From Stigmatella ashevillena (GTDB lineage Bacteria; Myxococcota; Myxococcia; Myxococcales; Myxococcaceae): a stretch of 64,000 nucleotides of DNA. The stretch is taken from positions 5,078,425 through 5,142,424 of the forward strand of contig NZ_JAQNDM010000002.1 in NCBI RefSeq assembly GCF_028368975.1, written 5' to 3'. Numbering within the stretch: the first letter of the stretch is position 1; each line of letters begins with the position of its first letter. This document shows, piece after piece, positions 61,935 through 64,000 of this stretch. A program made the position numbers and the translations under genes. The notes under the pieces are model-generated. The model was not told the origin of the DNA. It did no database searches and saw nothing but the letters and a program-made list of their open reading frames with translations.

Positions 61935-64000
61935 ATGGGAACCCCTTCGCTGGACGCATGGCCTTTCATCATGCAACTCGTGTACTCCGGTATCAACCCG
62001 GCCATGTTGGAAGCCTATAGCAACCCGAATGAGATTTCGGCTCTCCCCGACAGCCCATTCTTCCAAGAGGCCGTCGAGGCGGTGAAACTCGCCCATCAGG
62101 TGCTGGGAGCTGACTTTGACGCCCTGAGCATGGAGCGCAAAATCGCCCTGCTGGGCTTCATTCGCGCCTCCGGTCCGGACGCGTTTTCTCAGAAATTCAA
62201 GACCGGGGGCAGGACGTCGGAGGCCCTTGAGGCCCTGGTACCTCCCCGTCTGGTCTTCCCGGAGCCCTCCCTCAATCAGCTCCGGAACGGCGAGTTCCTG
62301 CTCATGATGGCGAGCACGGGTCCCGCGGTGCGCTATCTCCACAGGCACTTGCAGGTCTCCGAGCGAATTCTAGAGACCCCGCGGACCGTCTTTGCTCCCT
62401 TCGACACGTTCCACTTCGCGACGGGGACCGCCATCCGGCAATTCGAGGAGCACGTCTTCCAGAAGTCCGAGCACCTGCGCAGCAAGGAGATGAGCCTCGG
62501 CAGTTACACGCTGGGCTTCCTGGAACTCATCGTTTTCTTCGCCAAGGCGCCCCCGGTCGCGAAACTTTCTCCGGCGCCCGCCGGGATGTTGATTTTCAAG
62601 AAGAAGACACACCTGATCAAGACGGAGCTCAAGGACTTTGATGCCTTCATGGAGCTTCGCAAAAAGCTCTGGCTCGCCCATACCTCCCCTCCGAAGAACG
62701 AAACAGAGGACAAGGATCCCCTGGCGCTCAGCGAAGATGACCTGAAGAAGTTCAAATATCTGCTCGCCTATGTTCAAGAGGGCCACACCAGCGAACTCAA
62801 CACGCTCAAGGCCCTGGCGGGGAAGCTCAGCGATCAGGCCAAGAAGTATGCGGAGGGTGCGTGGGAGGAGACCCCCATCGGCGCCAAGGTGGCCATCATT
62901 TCAGTGCCCGCGCTCCTCGCCGGATACTCCTTGTACAGGCACTCCCAAGGCACTGCCACAGCCTTCGATCAGACCTTCCTCGGAGGCCTCGGCTCCTTGA
63001 TGGCGCAAGCCCCGTTCAACATCCTCTCTCCGAAGAAGAGTGCTGGTTTTCAGACCCAGCCGACCCAGCTGTCGGCGAAAGGGTTCCTGGAACCCTTGAA
63101 AAGAAATTTCTCGTTTCCCCAGGCAAAGCCTGTCGAGAGCAAAGGACTCAGTTGGGGAGGCTCGCTCACCTTCAACCAGCACAAGCGCCTTCCCACTGCC
63201 GCCACGCCCCAGGTTCTCAAAGCCAACGGCTTCAGCGATCCGCGCGTGTGGTATTGTGAGAAGACTTGCGGGACCTACCGCACCGACGAGCTGCGCGTCA
63301 TGGTCCAGCGGGGCGAACTCACCCTGACGGATCAGGTCATGGACCTCACCTCGGATGGAGCGCTGACAGAACTCTCCAGCATTCCCATGGTGGCGGCTCA
63401 AAAGCTTTACTCCACCGCCGAGAAGACGGCCTCGGCGACTCTGGAGTATCACAGCACCTTCTTCCGGGGACAGCCTGAGGCGTACTCACTGCCCCCCTTC
63501 CACGTCAAAGCCCAGGGCGAGTGGAAGAACTGGACGCTGGCAGCCGCCGCGAGTTCCAAGTTCGAGGACTTCAAGAACCCCGCCGATGACGAGACCAATC
63601 CAGACGACGACAAGATCACGGGCTTCGTGCGTGATCTGGAGTTCACGGTGCGGCGCAAGCTTCTCGCGGGATTGAATACCCCCTCACGTACGAGTCAGAT
63701 CGATCTGTGGGGCACCCTCAAGGACTCCCAAGTGGAGACCCCTCTCAGCCAACTCAACAAGCACACCCTCGTCACCACGGCCGGGGTGCGTTGGGACGTG
63801 GTTCGCCGGGACAAGAACGAGCTCAGCTTCTCGCTTGCAGGCTCGGTGTACCCAGACACGCCGGGCTCGGCACAAGAGGACCGCTCTCCCGAGTTGGACT
63901 TGCATACGCATCTGATGAACAAGAAGCTCACGCTCTCTCTCGATGCCAAGTTGTTGTTGAAGAAGGAGCCGCAGGCATCATCCGTTCAGCTCCACTTCTT
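61935..64000 (+). CDS. Large protein of unknown function, 3' end outside window
   Basis: Open for 688 codons from ATG at 61935 to the edge. It starts MGTPSLDAWPFIMQLVYSG. Residues 1-310 are helical and soluble, a hydrophobic stretch VAIISVPALLAGYSLYRHS is at about 315, and from residue 360 the protein becomes beta-rich with repeated hydrophobic/hydrophilic alternation (LTFNQHKRL, ATLEYHSTFF, WTLAAAASSKF, LEFTVRRKLLAGL, LSFSLAGSVYP), suggesting a long beta-sandwich or barrel. No known motif. It is divergent from the lipase, so the pair may once have worked together. The nearest GGAG is 16 bases before the ATG, so the start is not certain. Confidence 0.7.
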   Translation, partial: MGTPSLDAWPFIMQLVYSGINPAMLEAYSNPNEISALPDSPFFQEAVEAVKLAHQVLGADFDALSMERKIALLGFIRASGPDAFSQKFKTGGRTSEALEALVPPRLVFPEPSLNQLRNGEFLLMMASTGPAVRYLHRHLQVSERILETPRTVFAPFDTFHFATGTAIRQFEEHVFQKSEHLRSKEMSLGSYTLGFLELIVFFAKAPPVAKLSPAPAGMLIFKKKTHLIKTELKDFDAFMELRKKLWLAHTSPPKNETEDKDPLALSEDDLKKFKYLLAYVQEGHTSELNTLKALAGKLSDQAKKYAEGAWEETPIGAKVAIISVPALLAGYSLYRHSQGTATAFDQTFLGGLGSLMAQAPFNILSPKKSAGFQTQPTQLSAKGFLEPLKRNFSFPQAKPVESKGLSWGGSLTFNQHKRLPTAATPQVLKANGFSDPRVWYCEKTCGTYRTDELRVMVQRGELTLTDQVMDLTSDGALTELSSIPMVAAQKLYSTAEKTASATLEYHSTFFRGQPEAYSLPPFHVKAQGEWKNWTLAAAASSKFEDFKNPADDETNPDDDKITGFVRDLEFTVRRKLLAGLNTPSRTSQIDLWGTLKDSQVETPLSQLNKHTLVTTAGVRWDVVRRDKNELSFSLAGSVYPDTPGSAQEDRSPELDLHTHLMNKKLTLSLDAKLLLKKEPQASSVQLHF

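Overview
This is a GC-rich, gene-dense stretch of chromosome that looks like a Myxococcota genome of the Cystobacterineae type (Stigmatella, Archangium, Cystobacter or Myxococcus relatives). The evidence is a pair of secreted glycine-rich proteins resembling AgmC with MYXO-CTERM-like tails, many lipoproteins with Asp/Gly/Ser linkers, a PilT-like ATPase paralogue, a delta-60 repeat lipoprotein, a thrombospondin type 3 lipoprotein, and F-type ATPase Fo genes without the F1 genes next to them. No rRNA, tRNA, CRISPR array or prophage was seen.

Layout. (1) 1-7.2 kb: a partial CCA-adding/poly(A) polymerase family gene, an SDR oxidoreductase, and a three-gene minus-strand operon. That operon encodes a VSR/DUF559-like nuclease, an unknown linker protein and a double P-loop ATPase with a HerA-like C-terminal half. 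It is the best candidate here for an undescribed DNA-processing or anti-phage system. (2) 7.2-14.5 kb: an RlpA-like protein, then a metal-acquisition-like cluster of HTTM membrane protein, imelysin-like lipoprotein, delta-60 repeat lipoprotein and FecA-like TonB receptor around a Fur-box-like divergent promoter. (3) 14.6-24.5 kb: a tight plus-strand operon for reductive pyrimidine breakdown (dihydropyrimidinase, ureidopropionase, beta-alanine-type aminotransferase, PreT, PreA, NCS1 permease) followed by an exported amidohydrolase. (4) 24.4-31.6 kb: a lipoprotein/partner pair resembling a Sit-type toxin and immunity set, glutathione peroxidase, a PilT paralogue with an internally duplicated partner, a degenerate receiver protein and a membrane phosphoesterase. 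(5) 31.7-41.8 kb: tandem AgmC-like proteins, an SDR lacking its catalytic lysine, a subtilisin-ricin lipoprotein, and a LysR/SDR divergent pair. (6) 41.9-50.2 kb: ychF, the Fo part of ATP synthase (atpZ, atpI, atpB, atpE, atpF) with strong intercistronic hairpins, a PAS/GAF histidine kinase, a fatty acid hydroxylase and a YebC family regulator. (7) 50.2-58.4 kb: envelope proteins (PEGA lipoprotein, YidD-like, TPR, outer-membrane barrel), gamma-glutamyltransferase, a putative cell-wall amidase effector, and a cyclic-nucleotide-binding protein. (8) 58.4-64 kb: a complete IS10-like insertion sequence with 16-bp ends and a 9-bp target duplication that splits a class 3 lipase gene exactly in frame, a 640-bp intergenic region, and a large open gene of unknown function running off the right edge.

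Start codons were chosen by Shine-Dalgarno spacing and signal-peptide quality, and often differ from the longest possible reading frame. All family names come from motif reading without database search.
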